This document shows positions 16,646-25,404 of a stretch of DNA of 49,713 nt, one piece after another (position 1 is the stretch's first letter; the number at the start of each line of letters is the position of its first letter). Source of the stretch: a bacterium (lineage in GTDB: Bacteria > Thermosulfidibacterota > Thermosulfidibacteria > Thermosulfidibacterales > B14-G1); contig JALUVF010000052.1 in assembly GCA_027020915.1 (NCBI GenBank), forward strand, positions 1-49,713, in the 5' to 3' direction. The translations under genes and the position numbers were made by a program. The notes below the pieces were generated by a model. It did not search any database. It was given only the letters and a program-made list of their open reading frames with translations, and was not told the origin of the DNA.

Positions 16646-17222
16646 CGCCACGGGAGAGATTATCGCCTGGTTGAACTCGGATGACAGATATTTAGCAAAT
16701 GCCATTTCCAGGATCATTAGGGAAGTCAATAAGAATCCTTATGCAGTCGCTTGGGTTGGTGGTTGCCAGCTCGAAAACCCTGACGGAAAGATACTATCAA
16801 TAGTGATTCCTAAAGGACTTGATTTACCAGATTTTTCTAGATGGGGATATAAGACACACTTTTATCAACCATCTTGTTTTTTTAACCGTGAGGCCTTTTT
16901 CAGGGTAAACGGACTAAATGAGAACCTCAAATTTGCTATGGATTTTGATTTATGGCTTAAATTATCCAAAGTTGGTAGATTCGCTGGAATAAGTGATATC
17001 ATATCAGTTGCTACCATCCACAGAACAGCCAAAACTCAAGATCAACGCTTAAAGATGCATGCAGAAACCATATCAATCCAAATAATACATGGATATATAC
17101 CTTCAGCTGGGGAACGCCTAACTAGCCTTTTGGCCGATGCAGCAAACATAAACTTTACTAAATTCTTAAAAGGCAAAATTAGTGGTATTTGGAAAACTTT
17201 ATTCAAAAGAACAAAAAGATAA
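16305..17222 (+). CDS. family-2 glycosyltransferase, mosaic (copy 1)
   Basis: 305 residues. A GT-A enzyme expected to build a surface polysaccharide at the inner membrane. The N-terminal third carries the ELPP...KTGWPWTEES leader, VSIVTPSLNQGQFIEETIRS, IIMDGGSTDNSIEII and the metal motif NSDD. A later acceptor part contains the QPSCFFNREAFF and MDFDLWLKL segments. The first 340 or so bases are GC-rich and nearly identical to those of the gene at 20733. The remainder is AT-rich and unrelated to the other copy. Only one base separates it from the next gene. Confidence 0.88.
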   Translation: MRCPRLYELPPSPPGKTGWPWTEESPQLPDTMPDGRPWPRVSIVTPSLNQGQFIEETIRSALLQGYPNLEYIIMDGGSTDNSIEIIKKYEPWITYWESKKDRGQAHAINKGFKRATGEIIAWLNSDDRYLANAISRIIREVNKNPYAVAWVGGCQLENPDGKILSIVIPKGLDLPDFSRWGYKTHFYQPSCFFNREAFFRVNGLNENLKFAMDFDLWLKLSKVGRFAGISDIISVATIHRTAKTQDQRLKMHAETISIQIIHGYIPSAGERLTSLLADAANINFTKFLKGKISGIWKTLFKRTKR

Positions 17223-17223
17223 A

Positions 17224-18321
17224 GTGAAGTGCGCCCTTATTGAACACAATTTCTATCACCAAGAAACCTTGCCAACTTTCGCTTATCTATTAAATAAATT
17301 AGGGATCAAGGTTGACGTGTACACTTCCAGAGAAGGAATAAAAAATAATGTGTTTTATTATTGCAGTAATCTTCGCTATTCATTAAAAAGAAGCGATAAG
17401 CTAACATTTAAGTTATCTGCAAAAATAAAAAAATACAAAGACTATGATTTTATTATAATAAATAGTTTAGAGCCTAAAAGTATAATGTTTGAAGCCTCAA
17501 AGTTGCATATACCTACATTAGCAGTAGTACATAATGCCAATTTGTTAATAGAAGACCACGAGTACATAAGCTTTTTCTCCACAGCCAATCGAATTCCAAT
17601 AGTCCTAGCCAAGCATATTGTCTCCTACCTCAACAAACAAATCAAGGCATCATGGATTGCACCGCTATATCTAGGCAGTTTCAAAAATATAACAACGCGA
17701 AGACCTATATTTTGCGTGCAAGGAAACCTTGAATATAGTAGAAGAAATTATGATTCACTGATTGAATCAGTTGAGTCACTCCTCTCAGATGGAATCGATC
17801 ATTTTATTGTAATGCTAATTGGAAGAAATAACACACTAGATGGAACTGTTTTCAAAAAGAAGATCCACAAGAGAAACCTCTCAAGACACATATTGCTTAG
17901 TGACAAAAATCTATCATACCGGGATTACTTCAACATGATCAAAAAAGCACAGTTCATTTTGCCTTTGCTAGATCGCACATCTGAAAAATACAACCCATAC
18001 TTTTCATATAAAATAACGTCTTCCATCTCAATAGCACTTGGATCAAGTTTGATTCCTATAGTTCATAAAGATCTCGCTAAGCTCTATGAAATAGAAGATT
18101 CCTCCTTTATCTACAATGATGGTGAACTATATAAAGCAATGAAAAAAGCCATATATAGCGATAAAGAAACTCTGAATTCAAAAAGAAGACACCTTAAAAA
18201 ACTAAGAGAAAATATGTTAAATATCTCCCAAAAAAATTTAAAAATCTCGCTCTCAGAACTAGGTTTAATCGAGATTTATCCAAACCAGATTAACGTATCA
18301 CAAGATAAGAACGGAATATAA
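17224..18321 (+). CDS. probable glycosyltransferase of uncertain family, AT-rich
   Basis: 365 residues from GTG 17224, one base after the preceding stop. A farther GTG (17182) overlaps the previous gene. The N-terminus (ALIEHNFYHQETLPTFAYLL) and the mid-domain (FCVQGNLEYSRRNYDSLIES; HFIVMLIG) look like a Rossmann-type GT-B protein. A C-terminal part with QFILPLLDRTSEKYNPYF is where nucleotide-sugar contacts would be. I recognise no named family. Strong AT bias and lysine-rich composition differ from the GC-rich neighbours and point to transfer. Its place in a run of glycosyltransferases supports a glycan role. Confidence 0.6.
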   Translation: MKCALIEHNFYHQETLPTFAYLLNKLGIKVDVYTSREGIKNNVFYYCSNLRYSLKRSDKLTFKLSAKIKKYKDYDFIIINSLEPKSIMFEASKLHIPTLAVVHNANLLIEDHEYISFFSTANRIPIVLAKHIVSYLNKQIKASWIAPLYLGSFKNITTRRPIFCVQGNLEYSRRNYDSLIESVESLLSDGIDHFIVMLIGRNNTLDGTVFKKKIHKRNLSRHILLSDKNLSYRDYFNMIKKAQFILPLLDRTSEKYNPYFSYKITSSISIALGSSLIPIVHKDLAKLYEIEDSSFIYNDGELYKAMKKAIYSDKETLNSKRRHLKKLRENMLNISQKNLKISLSELGLIEIYPNQINVSQDKNGI

Positions 18322-18326
18322 ACTCC

Positions 18327-19376
18327 ATGGCTTATCCTAAAATTTCTTTCGGAATTATTGTACTAAACGGAGAGCCATTCACGCGCTACAACCTTCGAGC
18401 TCTTTACCCCTTCGCCCACCAAATCATAGTAGTCGAAGGGGCAGTTCCTGCAGCAGCAAGCATCTCCACCCCAAACGGACACTCCACAGACGGCACCCTA
18501 GAGGTTCTCAGAAAATTTAAAGAACAAGAAGATCCAGAAAATAAAGTTACCATAGTCACAGCAGAAGACGAAGGATACCCTAACGGCTTTTGGCCAGGGG
18601 AAAAAGACGAAATGTCTCGGGCGTGCGCCAAACGAGCCACCGGAGATTATCTTTGGCAAGTGGACATTGATGAATTTTATAAACCTAACGACATGCAGTT
18701 TATCCTTAAGATGTTGCAGAACGATCCTGAAATAACGGCCGTATCTTTTAAACAAATCACCTTCTGGGGAGGTTTTGATTACGTAGCCGATGGGTGGTAT
18801 CTTCGATGGGGAGCTAGAATATATCATCGCCTCTTTAAATGGGATCCCAGTTACTGCTACGCAACTCACAGACCCCCTACTGTTCATGATGCCCACGGGA
18901 GGGATCTACGTACATTAAAATGGATTGACGGCACTCAATTAGCTCAACAAGGTGTCTTTCTTTACCATTATTCACTGGTTTTTCCCAAACAAGTAACAGA
19001 TAAATGTGTTTACTATAGTCAAGCGAACTGGGCTACTCACGCAAAAGACATCATGAAGTGGATGTATAATAATTATCTTAACTTGAAAAACCCTTTTCGA
19101 GTACACAATGTCTACCAGCATTCAAGTTGGCTAGAGCGATTTCAGGGACAACACCCTCCAGAAATCCTCTGTTTACAACAAGACATAAAAGAAGGAAGAA
19201 TAAACATAGAACTGAGACATACAAATGACGTTGAGCAGCTTTTACAATCTCAAAGTTATTCCCTAAAATGCGCAATGCTTAAGATGATCACTCCTATAAG
19301 CAAACAAGTCTATCATATGCGTAATTTAGAGGAACAGATAAAAAGGAAAATTAAACATGCTATCGAAAAAATTTAA
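18327..19376 (+). CDS. family-2-like glycosyltransferase with DxD
   Basis: 349 residues. GT-A-type start (KISFGIIVLNGEPFTRYNLRAL), a loop HSTDGTLEVLRKFKEQ like the STDGT of family-2 enzymes, and the likely metal motif in WQVDIDEFYKP. The middle (FKQITFWGGFDYVADGW) and the TYR/HIS-rich LYHYSLVFPKQV resemble a group often found in surface-polysaccharide clusters. It starts five bases after the preceding stop and ends inside the next gene (20-base overlap). Composition is intermediate between host and island. Confidence 0.75.
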   Translation: MAYPKISFGIIVLNGEPFTRYNLRALYPFAHQIIVVEGAVPAAASISTPNGHSTDGTLEVLRKFKEQEDPENKVTIVTAEDEGYPNGFWPGEKDEMSRACAKRATGDYLWQVDIDEFYKPNDMQFILKMLQNDPEITAVSFKQITFWGGFDYVADGWYLRWGARIYHRLFKWDPSYCYATHRPPTVHDAHGRDLRTLKWIDGTQLAQQGVFLYHYSLVFPKQVTDKCVYYSQANWATHAKDIMKWMYNNYLNLKNPFRVHNVYQHSSWLERFQGQHPPEILCLQQDIKEGRINIELRHTNDVEQLLQSQSYSLKCAMLKMITPISKQVYHMRNLEEQIKRKIKHAIEKI

Positions 19377-20751
19377 CATCCTTCAAGTCAACACCTTTGA
19401 TATAGGTGGCGGCGCAGAGAGGATAGCATGGAATCTTTTTCAAGCCTACAGGCAGCGTGGACTATCATCGTGGTTGGCTGTGGGCTACAAAAAAAGCTGC
19501 TTATCTGATGTTTTAGCCATCCCCAACACTGATTGCCGAGGCAAATGGGCTCATTTGTGGATTGGCATTGGAAACACGCTTTCTCCGCTAATTAAAAAGA
19601 TTCACGGACCAGACAGATTGCAAGGCTGGATTCCCATGATTGGGCAGCCAAAACGAGCAGCGGAGATCTTATTAGGACATGAAGACTTCAACTTCCCTGG
19701 CACATGGAGGCTTTTAGAATTGACACCTGAGCCTCCAGAGATCTTACATTGTCACAACCTCCACGGTGACTACTTCGATTTGAGAGCACTCCCCTGGCTG
19801 AGCCAACAGATACCGGTAATTCTAACGCTCCACGATGCCTGGCTGCTCAGCGGACACTGCGCCCATTCGTTTGATTGTGACCAGTGGAAGACCGGCTGCA
19901 AACAATGTCCCGACTTGTCCATCTATCCAGCTATCAAACGTGACGCCACTGCCTACAACTGGAGGCGCAAGCGGAATATTTACGCCAAAAGCCACCTATA
20001 CATTGCCACTCCGAGCCGGTGGCTGATGCGTAAAGTAGAACAATCCATCCTGGCCCCCGCCATTGTGGAAAGCCGAGTTATCCCCAACGGCGTGGACTCG
20101 GAGATCTTTCATCCAGGTGACCAACGAGAAGCGCGGGCTGCTCTTGACATCCCACAAGAAGCCAAGGTACTACTCTGCGTCGGTAATGCAACTCGGAGCA
20201 ACCCTTGGAAAGATTACGCCACTTTGGAAGCGGGGATGATACGAGTGGCAGAACGTCTACCGAATGAACGGGTCATTTGGGTTTGCCTGGGCGAAGAACA
20301 GAAACCAGAGAGCATCGGACAGACAGAAGCGCAGTTCATTGTCTACCAGAAGGATCCGGCAACGGTTGCCCGTTTCTATCAGGCAGCAGACATCTTTTTA
20401 CACGCCGCCAAAATCGAGGCCGATACATTTCCAATCACTATCCTTGAGGCCCTCGCCTGTGGCACGCCAGTAGTGGCCACGGCGGTAGGGGGGATCCCCG
20501 AGCAAATTGAGAACGGAGAGACAGGATTTCTTATTCTTCCAGAAAATGCCCAAGCCATGGCTGAAGCAGTTATTAACATCTTGAAAGACAAATCTTTATA
20601 TCAAAAAATGAGTAAACAAGCCGCAGCCAAAGCAAAAAAAAGATTCGATTTAAATATAATGGTAGACAAATATTTAAGTTGGTATTCGGAAATACTTCGA
20701 GACTGGAAAGAGAAAAAGAAAAGAAAACATTTATGCGCTGTCCGACACTAA
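19357..20751 (+). CDS. family-4 glycosyltransferase (WcaC-like)
   Basis: 464 residues, GT-B retaining enzyme. N-terminal QVNTFDIGGGAERIAWNLFQ, then LTLHDAWLLSGHCAHSFDC with the cysteine-rich loop (GCKQCPDLSIYP) typical of WcaC-type transferases. The nucleotide-sugar part reads EADTFPITILEALACGTPVV, the E-x7-E signature, followed by GGIPEQIENGETGFL. AAGGA precedes the ATG. It overlaps the next family-2 gene by 19 bases. Its middle is GC-richer than the flanking island genes. Probably adds a sugar to a lipid-linked oligosaccharide. Confidence 0.9.
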   Translation: MLSKKFNILQVNTFDIGGGAERIAWNLFQAYRQRGLSSWLAVGYKKSCLSDVLAIPNTDCRGKWAHLWIGIGNTLSPLIKKIHGPDRLQGWIPMIGQPKRAAEILLGHEDFNFPGTWRLLELTPEPPEILHCHNLHGDYFDLRALPWLSQQIPVILTLHDAWLLSGHCAHSFDCDQWKTGCKQCPDLSIYPAIKRDATAYNWRRKRNIYAKSHLYIATPSRWLMRKVEQSILAPAIVESRVIPNGVDSEIFHPGDQREARAALDIPQEAKVLLCVGNATRSNPWKDYATLEAGMIRVAERLPNERVIWVCLGEEQKPESIGQTEAQFIVYQKDPATVARFYQAADIFLHAAKIEADTFPITILEALACGTPVVATAVGGIPEQIENGETGFLILPENAQAMAEAVINILKDKSLYQKMSKQAAAKAKKRFDLNIMVDKYLSWYSEILRDWKEKKKRKHLCAVRH

Positions 20752-21073
20752 AAGAGCTCCCCCCCCCACCACCAGACAAGACGGGCTGGCCATGGACAGA
20801 GGAGAGTCTCCAGCTTCCCGACACCATGCCAGACGGAAAACCATGGCCCAAGGTGAGCATAGTCACCCCTAGTTTTAACCAGGGCCAATTTATAGAAGAA
20901 ACCATCCGCTCGGTCCTTCTCCAGGGGTACCCAAACTTAGAATATATCATCATCGACGGAGGCAGTACCGACAACAGTGTAGAAATTATCAAAAAATACG
21001 AGCCATGGATTGCCTATTGGGAAAGCAAACCAGACAGAGGTCCAGCACATGCAATAAACAAAGGCTTTAGAAA
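20733..21073 (+). repeat. 5' module of family-2 glycosyltransferase, direct repeat copy B
   Basis: Same orientation as 16305-16645, about 4.4 kb away, with roughly 80-85 percent of encoded residues identical by eye. The GC-rich composition of this module contrasts with the AT-rich sequence that follows it. Confidence 0.85.
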
Positions 21074-21995
21074 AACAACAGGTATAATAATTGGATGGTT
21101 AAACTCAGATGATGTTTACACACTAAATGCTATCCCTAAAATCGCTCACTACTTAGCGTCCAATCAAAATATTGATGTAGTTTATGGAGACTGCCTCTAC
21201 ATTGACAAAACTGGATGTAAAATCCGCCACTATAAAACCGCAGATTTTGACCCTGTAAAGCTTTTTATAGAAGATTTTATCCCTCAACCTTCAACTTTCT
21301 TCAGGCAAAAAATCTTAAAACATACATCTCTTAATGAGTATTTAAGTTATTGCTTTGACTACGATCTCTGGTTATCAATACCCAGCAAATTCCGTTTTAA
21401 ATATGTACCAATTCTTCTTTCCCTTTATCGACTACACTCTCTTAGTAAGAGTGTAGCTTATAATGCGCTTATGAGAAGAGAAGCTTACTTCATTTCGTTT
21501 AACTATCTTAAATATACCAAGATACCACTTGCCATTAAAAAAATGTTAATGGATATATTCTACTGGAGAGCGTCAGTATGTTCATGGATGCTCTCTAACA
21601 AAAAAGAGGCAAAGAAAAACTTCAGAAAGATTACGGAGAAAAAATTTATCTCTCATCCACTACTGATTAAGGACGTAATTTCAATAATCATTAATATACC
21701 AACAGCCAGAACTCTAAGTTACCAGCAAATAAAAAAGGAAGTAGGATCATTAAAAGATTACTACTCACTTGTGATAGAAGATAAAAATAGAACATTGCAG
21801 TCAAGACTTATAGCCCAATATTTCTTGTCCTTAGCAGTGGAAAAAAGATCCATAGGTTTAACTTTAAAAGCTATAGCTATAGATCCATTCTATTTCATGG
21901 ATTTAGTCAAGGCAAAGATGAAAAGCCAGCACGAGAGTAATGTCTCAGACCTCTACGAATTAATAAAAAGCTCCTCTGACAAAAGCTCTTCATGA
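20733..21995 (+). CDS. family-2 glycosyltransferase, mosaic (copy 2)
   Basis: 420 residues from the ATG at 20733, which matches the start of copy 1; the frame is open 18 codons further up inside the preceding gene. N-terminal motifs VSIVTPSFNQGQFIEETIRS, IIIDGGSTDNSVEII and NSDD duplicate those of the gene at 16305. From about residue 125 the sequence is different: FFRQKILKH and SYCFDYDLWL in the acceptor half, then a long lysine-rich helical tail of about 150 residues absent from copy 1. The 3' part is AT-rich. It converges with the minus-strand glycosyltransferase (6-base overlap of the 3' ends). Confidence 0.88.
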   Translation: MRCPTLKELPPPPPDKTGWPWTEESLQLPDTMPDGKPWPKVSIVTPSFNQGQFIEETIRSVLLQGYPNLEYIIIDGGSTDNSVEIIKKYEPWIAYWESKPDRGPAHAINKGFRKTTGIIIGWLNSDDVYTLNAIPKIAHYLASNQNIDVVYGDCLYIDKTGCKIRHYKTADFDPVKLFIEDFIPQPSTFFRQKILKHTSLNEYLSYCFDYDLWLSIPSKFRFKYVPILLSLYRLHSLSKSVAYNALMRREAYFISFNYLKYTKIPLAIKKMLMDIFYWRASVCSWMLSNKKEAKKNFRKITEKKFISHPLLIKDVISIIINIPTARTLSYQQIKKEVGSLKDYYSLVIEDKNRTLQSRLIAQYFLSLAVEKRSIGLTLKAIAIDPFYFMDLVKAKMKSQHESNVSDLYELIKSSSDKSSS

Positions 21996-23150
21996 GTTAA
22001 GCAATTTATAATAAACATCTAAAGTTTCTTTAGCTGTTTTGCGCCATGAGAATTTGTTAGCTCTTTTCAAACCGAGCATTCTATATCTTTCTCTTAAATT
22101 CTCATTGTATATTAAGCTTAAAAGAGCTTCTACTATCTCGTCATTGTCTCTTGGATCAACCAAAAGACCAGCAGTATCTACTATCTCAGGAATAGATGTT
22201 GTGTTCGAAGCTATAACCGGAGTTCCGGAAGCCATAGCCTCCAATACGGGTAAGCCAAAACCTTCAAAGAAAGACAAATAAACAAAAATTGCAGCGCCTG
22301 AATAGAGAAAAGGGAGCATATTATCGTCCATATATCCAAGATAAATCAACTCTTTTTCATTCTCTTTCTTTCTTATCTTATCCAAAATTTCTTCATAATT
22401 CCAACCTAATCTTCCAACAACAACTAAAGGAAACTCTTTTCTGACAAATCTTGGCAACCTGTCATGAGCATCTATCAATCCTATCAAATTTTTCCTTGGC
22501 TCTATAGTTCCTACTGTAAGAACATAGTTTTTAGGCAAATCTAACCTATTCAAAACCTCTCCTACTTCTTTGTCACTATAAATCCTAAATCTTGTACCAT
22601 CTATTCCATTATACACCACCATTATTTTATTGCTCGGCACTCCTAACAATTCCATTACCGTCTGCTTTGTGAACTTAGAAACAGCGATTACTATATCTGC
22701 TCTCTCTACACCATCTCTAAGCCTTTCTTTGAAGAACATAACCCTATTTATTGGGTGATATTGAGGAACATACAAAGTAGCTAAATCGTGTATAGTAAGC
22801 ACCTTATATCTTGATTTTATATCAAGCAATATATGCCCAGGTTCATGGTAAATGTCGTGTTCTTTATCAATTATCACATTTAGAAATGCACCTTCCACTT
22901 TGAAGGCTTTTGCTCTATCATATATCATCAATTTATTAAAAATCCTGTCGATATAGTACGCTCTTCTAATCTTAAAATCCGAGAAAAGGTTTTGTAAAAT
23001 CCTCTTACTTCTCATTAGGATACTAAGCTCATATTCATACTCAGATTCAGAAGTTACTTCTATAAAACCCCTCACCAGATTATAGATGTAGTTTTCTATT
23101 CCTGTCTTGTGGGTTTTTATTATATCAGCGTTTAGCAATATGCTGTACAA
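21990..23150 (-). CDS. family-4 glycosyltransferase (mannosyltransferase-like)
   Basis: 386 residues from a TTG start at 23150-23148, chosen because GGAGG lies nine bases upstream and no other in-frame start fits. GT-B features: KTGIENYIYNLVRGF at the N-terminus, LTIHDLATLYVPQYHP, VSKFTKQTVMELLGVP, LTVGTIEPRKNLIGLI, and the E-x7-E segment FFEGFGLPVLEAMASGTPVI. This pattern is typical of mannosyl- or rhamnosyltransferases of O-antigen clusters. It begins 23 bases after the GT9-like gene and is strongly AT-rich. Confidence 0.9.
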   Translation of the reverse strand: MYSILLNADIIKTHKTGIENYIYNLVRGFIEVTSESEYEYELSILMRSKRILQNLFSDFKIRRAYYIDRIFNKLMIYDRAKAFKVEGAFLNVIIDKEHDIYHEPGHILLDIKSRYKVLTIHDLATLYVPQYHPINRVMFFKERLRDGVERADIVIAVSKFTKQTVMELLGVPSNKIMVVYNGIDGTRFRIYSDKEVGEVLNRLDLPKNYVLTVGTIEPRKNLIGLIDAHDRLPRFVRKEFPLVVVGRLGWNYEEILDKIRKKENEKELIYLGYMDDNMLPFLYSGAAIFVYLSFFEGFGLPVLEAMASGTPVIASNTTSIPEIVDTAGLLVDPRDNDEIVEALLSLIYNENLRERYRMLGLKRANKFSWRKTAKETLDVYYKLLNS

Positions 23151-23173
23151 TAGCTTCAGCCTCCATCCAGGTA

Positions 23174-24202
23174 TTATATAAATTTAGAGAGCGCCTCTAT
23201 CACCTGATCACAGCGGATTCTCTCCACTCTAGGGAATCCAGAATGTAGACTAAACTTATCTCCCCCCGGAAATTTAGCATCTTCGTCAAAAACATACCTT
23301 ATGTTTTCACCTTTGGGCATCCACATACATAACGAAGGTCCGCTTAAAACAAGCATATCCAATCCAAGTGCATAGCCAATATGTATTACTGATGTATTAA
23401 CTGAAATAAGAAGATCTAAACTTTGTAAGGTCTTTATTAGATCAATTACTGAGTTTGAACATTCATAATTAACTATGTCTAGTGGCCAAGAGACACTGTT
23501 TATGAGCATCTTCTTGAACATATCAAACTTTGAATCTTTTCCAAATATAGTGATCTTGTCTACATTTCTAGTGGCTAGAAAATTAATTATATCAACCCAT
23601 TTCTCAAAGGGCCAGACAAAAGAAGATAAATCCCCTCGCCGGCTCCAAGGGTGAATTCCCACTACAAATTTATCAATAGGCCTTTTAACGTCAGATAATT
23701 CATCAGACTGAACAGGTAATTTTAATCCAAAATAATGCTCTGGTACAGTCATTTTAAATAAATCACTAATCTGATTCAAATGCAGGTCCAAGATATAGTC
23801 TCCCCTAGGGGAAGTGATTATATCAGCATTTATCAAATTGAAATCAACAATAAAGTCAAGGGCTTTCAATCGCTTTAAAAACAGATGGAAAAAGAAACCC
23901 TGGATAGAACCAGGGGCCATCTGTAAACCGAAAACGGTAAATCCCTCCTTTCGTGCTCTCCTAAGCTTCCTTATCAGCCTAGAAAGCTGACATGGTTTGT
24001 ATACATCGAAAAACCGCTCAGAAGGATTGTCATATGGCCAAAGATCTACATGGGGGTTCCCTCTGTGGGCCATCAAGCAACTCGACCCTGGCACCAAGGT
24101 CTCCACTTTGTGCATCAGATCTCCCATAACAATATAATCGCCCAGCCCTGAGGTCATGGTGTAAAGCAACAAAGCTTTATCTATGGAATTTAAGTGTTCC
24201 AT
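23174..24202 (-). CDS. family-9-like glycosyltransferase, AT-rich
   Basis: 342 residues from ATG 24202 (a TTG four codons earlier is an alternative). The protein opens with LYTMTSGLGDYIVMGDLMHKV, like the GGLGD motif of heptosyltransferases. Near the C-terminus it has DLLISVNTSVIHIGYALGLDMLVLSGP, corresponding to the D-S/T-x-x-x-H-x-A box of GT9, and VGIHPWSRRGD in the middle. It is divergent from the GC-rich GT9 at 12100. It probably transfers heptose or another sugar to the surface glycan. The 5' flank borders a truncated toxin gene, so this is the right edge of the island. Confidence 0.75.
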   Translation of the reverse strand: MEHLNSIDKALLLYTMTSGLGDYIVMGDLMHKVETLVPGSSCLMAHRGNPHVDLWPYDNPSERFFDVYKPCQLSRLIRKLRRARKEGFTVFGLQMAPGSIQGFFFHLFLKRLKALDFIVDFNLINADIITSPRGDYILDLHLNQISDLFKMTVPEHYFGLKLPVQSDELSDVKRPIDKFVVGIHPWSRRGDLSSFVWPFEKWVDIINFLATRNVDKITIFGKDSKFDMFKKMLINSVSWPLDIVNYECSNSVIDLIKTLQSLDLLISVNTSVIHIGYALGLDMLVLSGPSLCMWMPKGENIRYVFDEDAKFPGGDKFSLHSGFPRVERIRCDQVIEALSKFI

Positions 24203-24262
24203 ACTACTTCCCAAAATGGCAAAAGGAGAACCTTCATTTTCCTCATATGTGTCCCATCTCTA

Positions 24263-24322
24263 TCAGTAATATTCCTTGAGTTTTTCAACTCTTTTTAACA
24301 AGCTCTCCTTCCTATAAACCAC
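24263..24322 (-). pseudogene. truncated HEPN-domain toxin (N-terminal remnant)
   Basis: A GTG at 24322-24320 overlaps the end of the MNT gene, as is usual for MNT-HEPN pairs. The 19 codons read VVYRKES-LLKRVEKLKEYY and then hit TGA at 24265-24263. The pattern of basic and leucine residues matches the first helix of DUF86/HEPN RNase toxins. The rest of the domain, including the R-x4-6-H active site, is absent; island sequence follows instead. Homology rests on a short segment plus gene order. Confidence 0.55.
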
Positions 24323-24737
24323 GTCTTCGTCTCTCAAGGTAATGTTTGTAGTCGTAGTAATTCTTTTTCGCCTTTAGTTCGAAGTCATTCAAGGTTTCCG
24401 AATCTTTGAAATAAAGAGAGCGGCCTGTGGCTATAGCTTCAAAGGTGATGATGGGATCAGCTTTGTTTAGCCAAAGGAGGTTGAACCTGTCAGTGCCCAG
24501 GACACTGCTCAGGCGGCCACGCAAAGAGTAGTATTCCTCCCAGGAGAAGTCCTTGCTACTTAGAAAGGCGAAATCTATGTCAGACTCAGGAACCTCTTTA
24601 CCCGTGGCCCTGGATCCAAATAAATAGAACATCAGTATCTTTTGGTTTTCTTTTATGACTTTGATAGCCCGCTCCACTGCTTCCTCCGTGGATATAGCTA
24701 GAATGCGGGTATTCTTCCACTTCTCCCTAACAGTCAA
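24312..24737 (-). CDS. MNT-type nucleotidyltransferase (MntA-like antitoxin)
   Basis: 141 residues from a TTG start preceded by GGGAGGA; a GTG at 24677 with its own GGAGG would give a 121-residue form closer to family length. The minimal nucleotidyltransferase motif is FGSRATGKEVPESDIDFAFL (GSR 41-43, metal acids Asp53 and Asp55). The C-terminus (KNYYDYKHYLERRRRG) is typical of antitoxins that AMPylate a HEPN RNase. Its partner just downstream is cut to 19 codons, so this is now an orphan antitoxin. It could be retained by chance or have another target. Confidence 0.85.
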   Translation of the reverse strand: MTVREKWKNTRILAISTEEAVERAIKVIKENQKILMFYLFGSRATGKEVPESDIDFAFLSSKDFSWEEYYSLRGRLSSVLGTDRFNLLWLNKADPIITFEAIATGRSLYFKDSETLNDFELKAKKNYYDYKHYLERRRRGL

Positions 24738-25096
24738 GGCTCCTCCCAGGCTGTGATTTAGAGTCTCCCGGCTAAATATATTTCAAGAATATCCATTGTC
24801 ACCACTCCAACCGAGGAACTCTCAATCCCTGGGGTAGCTTCTCAAAGGCTTCCAATAGCTCAACTGCATCCATCAGTTCCCTTCCCGCTGTTCAAATTAC
24901 ACAACAACTCCTCCCATGTCCACCGCATCCAGCCAACGGTTCCTCAGCCCAATGTTAATGCCCCAGAGAGAGAAGGTCCCAGTCCAGAACCTGGATTCTA
25001 TAGCTCACAAAAAACTAGGAAGATATGCCTAAGAAAACCGTTGATTCTCACAGGCAAATCTGATAATTTCACCCTATCAAAACCAGGAGGTGAAAG
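24738..25096. other. gene-free stretch with possible degenerate coding remnants
   Basis: No intact gene is visible. On the minus strand there are short protein-like pieces in different frames: one around 24965-25010 (RIQVLDWDLLSLG), one around 24905-24990 ending in NRWLDAVDMGGVVV, and a 24-codon frame 24873-24799 (MDAVELLEAFEKLPQGL). They may be the ruins of another toxin-antitoxin or mobile gene next to the MNT gene. A weak TTGATT/GATAAT pair with 15-base spacing (25041-25067) could serve comEA. Confidence 0.3.
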
Positions 25097-25399
25097 ATGA
25101 TGGGACACAGAAAGAGATGGATCACCCTGGCGCTGGTCCTGGCATTCATCCTGTCACCTTGCGTCCTCATGGCCCAAAAGACTGACAACACGGCAAAGGT
25201 GAATATCAACACGGCCACAGTAGAGGTACTCCAAACCCTACCCGGAATAGGACCCACCATAGCCCAGAGGATTGTGGAATACAGGCAAACCCATGGGCCC
25301 TTTCAAAAAGTGGAAGATCTACTCAATGTGAAAGGCATCGGAGAAAAGAAGCTGGAAAAGATAAAACCCCTCATTGAGGTAGCACCGCCAGAAAAGTGA
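25097..25399 (+). CDS. comEA: ComEA-type periplasmic DNA-binding protein
   Basis: 100 residues with a good GGAGGTG ribosome site. A signal peptide covers residues 1-26 (basic MMGHRKRW, hydrophobic core, cut near VLMA-QK). A helix-hairpin-helix domain follows: VNINTATVEVLQTLPGIGPT, the RIVEYR segment and VKGIGEKKLEKI. ComEA binds incoming double-stranded DNA in the periplasm during natural transformation. Together with dprA and the type IV pilins this suggests competence. Single gene with its own hairpin terminator. Short HhH proteins of this type can have other roles. Confidence 0.88.
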   Translation: MMGHRKRWITLALVLAFILSPCVLMAQKTDNTAKVNINTATVEVLQTLPGIGPTIAQRIVEYRQTHGPFQKVEDLLNVKGIGEKKLEKIKPLIEVAPPEK

Positions 25400-25404
25400 G
25401 TTAT

